Shown here one piece after another: positions 5,996 through 7,353 of a stretch of DNA of 7,353 nt (within the stretch, counting starts at the first letter, position 1; every line of letters starts with the position of its first letter). Location of the stretch: positions 1 through 7,353 of the forward strand of contig CAZIGW010000230.1 of NCBI GenBank assembly GCA_964538565.1, written 5' to 3'. The stretch is from CAYVBN01 sp964538565. GTDB lineage: Bacteria; Pseudomonadota; Alphaproteobacteria; Rhizobiales; Xanthobacteraceae. The notes under the pieces are model-generated. The model did not search any database. It was not told the origin of the DNA and worked only from the letters and a program-made list of their open reading frames with translations. Made by a program: the position numbers and the translations under genes.

Positions 5996-6454
5996 TCACG
6001 CGACCTTCTGAAGTTCGCCCGGATGCACCGCGCGTATGCCGATGGCGAGCCGGTTCCAGGCGTTGATCATGGCGATGGCGATCGACAGGTCGGCGATCTC
6101 CTTTTCGGAGAAATGCCGCCGCACCTCCTCGAAGACGTCATCCGGTGCGTGCGTGGCGGCGATGTGGGTGAGCGATTCCGCCCAGGCGAGGGCCGCGCGT
6201 TCGCGCGCCGAATAGAGCGCCGATTCCTGCCAGGCGTCGAGCAGATAGAGACGCTTCTCCGATTCGCCGAGTTTGCGGGCATCCGCGGTATGCATGTGCA
6301 GGCAATAGGCGCAGCCGTTGATCTGCGAGACCCGTGTCTTGATGAGCAGGACGAGCCTGTGATCGAGGCCGCACTTCTCGAGATAGGCTTCCACGGCTTG
6401 CAGGGCGGCGTAGCCCTCGGGGGCGAGGGCGATTGCGTTCAGTCTTTGCGTCAT
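5996..6454 (-). CDS. AhpD-like carboxymuconolactone decarboxylase-family protein
   Basis: A 152-residue protein of the AhpD/CMD family. The core is SQINGCAYCLHMHTADARK (residues 43-61) with the redox pair Cys48/Cys51 and His55, the CxxCxxxH arrangement of alkylhydroperoxidase AhpD. Later DAWQESALYSARERAALAWAESLT (73-96) and AMINAWNRLAIGIR (128-141) are typical of the single-domain YP-type members. In AhpD a glutamate about 12 residues before the first cysteine takes part in proton relay; here that place is Leu36, so classical peroxidase activity is uncertain, though a thiol-disulfide role remains possible. ATG at 6454 (reading leftwards) has GAGAGGA (6460-6466 on the opposite strand) five bases ahead; the 72 residues that the open frame adds upstream are Arg/Ala/Ser-rich and unlike the family. 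It is convergent with map and divergent from radC, and breaks the map-radC neighbourhood. Likely cytosolic; partners unknown. Confidence 0.88.
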   Translation of the reverse strand: MTQRLNAIALAPEGYAALQAVEAYLEKCGLDHRLVLLIKTRVSQINGCAYCLHMHTADARKLGESEKRLYLLDAWQESALYSARERAALAWAESLTHIAATHAPDDVFEEVRRHFSEKEIADLSIAIAMINAWNRLAIGIRAVHPGELQKVA

Positions 6455-6459
6455 GGCAT

Positions 6460-6466
6460 TCCTCTC
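6460..6466 (-). promoter_or_regulatory. Ribosome binding site of the AhpD-like gene
   Basis: Reads GAGAGGA on the - strand, five bases before the ATG at 6454; it fixes the start against the longer upstream open frame. Confidence 0.65.
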
Positions 6467-6668
6467 AGTCGAACCCGGCGCGGCTGCCGCGCGCCACGAA
6501 CAGGACGAGACGGCATCGCGGTGTGTGACATCCCGGGTTGCAGATCCACGCCCGTGGCGCGAGATGCCGTTGCGGGCGATCTTGGCCCCGGCGTCCCGAT
6601 TGCAAGACCGGCGGCTTGACGCCATGCTGCGGCGATGGTGCCAAAGCACCGTTCGCGCAAGGCTCGAC
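6467..6668. other. Divergent intergenic region, AhpD-like gene and radC
   Basis: About 200 bases without a supported gene. It holds two crossing inverted repeats: CGCGCCACG (6490-6498) with CGTGGCGCG (6553-6561), and ACGGCATC (6510-6517) with GATGCCGT (6563-6570). A smaller dyad, CCACG-CC-CGTGG, lies at 6546-6557. It must carry the promoters of both flanking genes. On the + strand TTGACG (6616-6621) with TGCCAA (6639-6644), 17 bases apart, is a possible radC promoter; its -10 element is poor. No clear - strand promoter was found. Confidence 0.5.
6616..6644 (+). promoter_or_regulatory. radC: Weak candidate promoter for radC
   Basis: CTTGACG gives a good -35 (TTGACG, 6616-6621); TGCCAA at 6639-6644 is a poor -10 at 17-base spacing. 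If real, transcription would begin near 6651 and exclude the upstream in-frame ATG at 6624. Confidence 0.28.
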
Positions 6669-7353
6669 ATGGCGGCAAAGAAATCCGAGGGCCGGCCGGC
6701 CGGCAGTTCAGGCGGCGCGGACGCCGCCGGGCTCGCCGAGGCGCCGCATTTCCACGGCCATCGCGAGCGCCTGCGCGGACGCTTCCTGCAGGCCGGCAGC
6801 GAGGCGGTCTCCGACTACGAGCTGCTCGAGCTCGTGCTGTTCCGCGCCATTCCGCGGCGCGACGTGAAACCGCTCGCCAAGGCGCTCATCGCCCGCTTCG
6901 GCTCCTTCGCCGAGGTGATCTCGGCCCCGGCGGCGCGGCTCGCCGAGGTGCCGGGTCTCGGAACGTCCGCCATCACGGAGCTCAAGATCGTCCAGGCCGC
7001 GGCCGGGCGGCTTGCGCGCGGCGAATTGAAGCGCCGTCCCATGCTCTCCTCGTGGTCGGCGGTCGTCGAATATTGCCGCACCGCCATGGCGTTCGCCGAG
7101 AGGGAGCAGTTCCGCATTCTCTTTCTCGACAAGCGCAACCAGCTCATCGCCGACGAGGTGCAGCAGACCGGCACGGTCGATCACACGCCGGTCTACCCGC
7201 GCGAGGTGGTCAAGCGCGCGCTCGAACTCTCGGCCACCGCCGTCATTCTCGTGCACAATCACCCCTCAGGCGACCCGACTCCCTCAAGTGCAGACGTGCT
7301 GGTCACTAGGCAGCTCCGGGAGTCGGGCAAGGCCGTCGACATCCTCGCGCGGC
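6669..7353 (+). CDS. radC: RadC family protein (JAMM/MPN+ domain), 3' end cut by window
   Basis: 228 residues are visible and the frame is still open at the right edge. Order: a low-complexity start (residues 1-25), HGHRERLRGRFLQAG (29-43), an N-terminal helical region with SDYELLELVLF (48-58) and the helix-hairpin-helix-like EVPGLG (93-98), then the JAMM domain with FLDKRNQLI (152-160), GTVDHTPVYPREV (168-180) and the metal-binding signature HNHPSGDPTPSSAD (His196, His198, Asp209). RadC (UPF0758) was once linked to DNA repair in E. coli, but that was later withdrawn; its activity is unknown though the zinc-site residues suggest a metalloprotease-like enzyme. ATG 6669 has AAGG six bases ahead; an in-frame ATG at 6624 would add 15 residues and cannot be fully excluded. 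Only the last few tens of residues should be missing. Confidence 0.93.
   Translation, partial: MAAKKSEGRPAGSSGGADAAGLAEAPHFHGHRERLRGRFLQAGSEAVSDYELLELVLFRAIPRRDVKPLAKALIARFGSFAEVISAPAARLAEVPGLGTSAITELKIVQAAAGRLARGELKRRPMLSSWSAVVEYCRTAMAFAEREQFRILFLDKRNQLIADEVQQTGTVDHTPVYPREVVKRALELSATAVILVHNHPSGDPTPSSADVLVTRQLRESGKAVDILAR

Noticed and set aside
5924..6619. 231-codon + strand open frame opposite the AhpD-like gene
   Set aside because: The - strand frame carries a complete CxxCxxxH family domain and a ribosome site; the + frame does not resemble anything.
6624..6668. Upstream in-frame ATG as radC start
   Set aside because: No good ribosome site before it, and the added residues are not family-like; ATG 6669 has AAGG at good spacing. 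Not fully excluded.
1..7353. CRISPR array, tRNA, insertion sequence, toxin-antitoxin or defence genes
   Set aside because: I looked on both strands and saw no spaced repeat array, cloverleaf, transposase or defence-type domain.

Overview
The window is GC-rich (by eye about two thirds G+C) and reads as chromosomal DNA of an alphaproteobacterium, most likely a member of the Hyphomicrobiales (Rhizobiales). This rests on the codon bias and on the rhizobial look of SfsA, Map, RadC and DenD. The family or genus cannot be fixed from the sequence alone. Nearly all of the window is coding. I see no tRNA, rRNA, CRISPR array, insertion sequence or phage gene.

Left part (1-3140), all on the + strand: a sugar-acid catabolic group. 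It holds the C-terminal half of an IlvD/Edd-type sugar-acid dehydratase, then a short-chain dehydrogenase (SDR) resembling BDH2 and 2-keto-3-deoxy-L-fuconate dehydrogenase. Next is a small secreted four-cysteine protein of unknown function, then a DenD-type D-erythronate dehydrogenase. The last three genes are closely packed (gaps of 25 and 7 bases) and look like one transcription unit. The dehydratase and SDR would fit successive steps of a non-phosphorylative aldonate route (dehydration, then oxidation). DenD would feed on a four-carbon acid. The actual substrates are inference.

Middle and right part (3198-7353): the housekeeping genes sfsA, map and radC, which from memory often lie together in rhizobia. 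Here they are separated by two accessory genes. A Tat-exported alpha/beta hydrolase of the epoxide hydrolase/haloalkane dehalogenase superfamily lies between sfsA and map on the + strand. An AhpD-like carboxymuconolactone decarboxylase-family protein lies between map and radC on the - strand. The map/ahpD-like junction is convergent and holds a strong GC-rich hairpin flanked by a 9-base direct repeat. The ahpD-like/radC junction is divergent, about 214 bases long, and holds two crossing inverted repeats. radC runs off the right edge.

Nothing here is clearly a new multi-gene system. The best leads are the small exported protein inside the sugar-acid operon, the undefined sugar-acid pathway, the Tat-exported hydrolase, the AhpD-like protein lacking the usual glutamate, and the structured DNA around the minus-strand gene.
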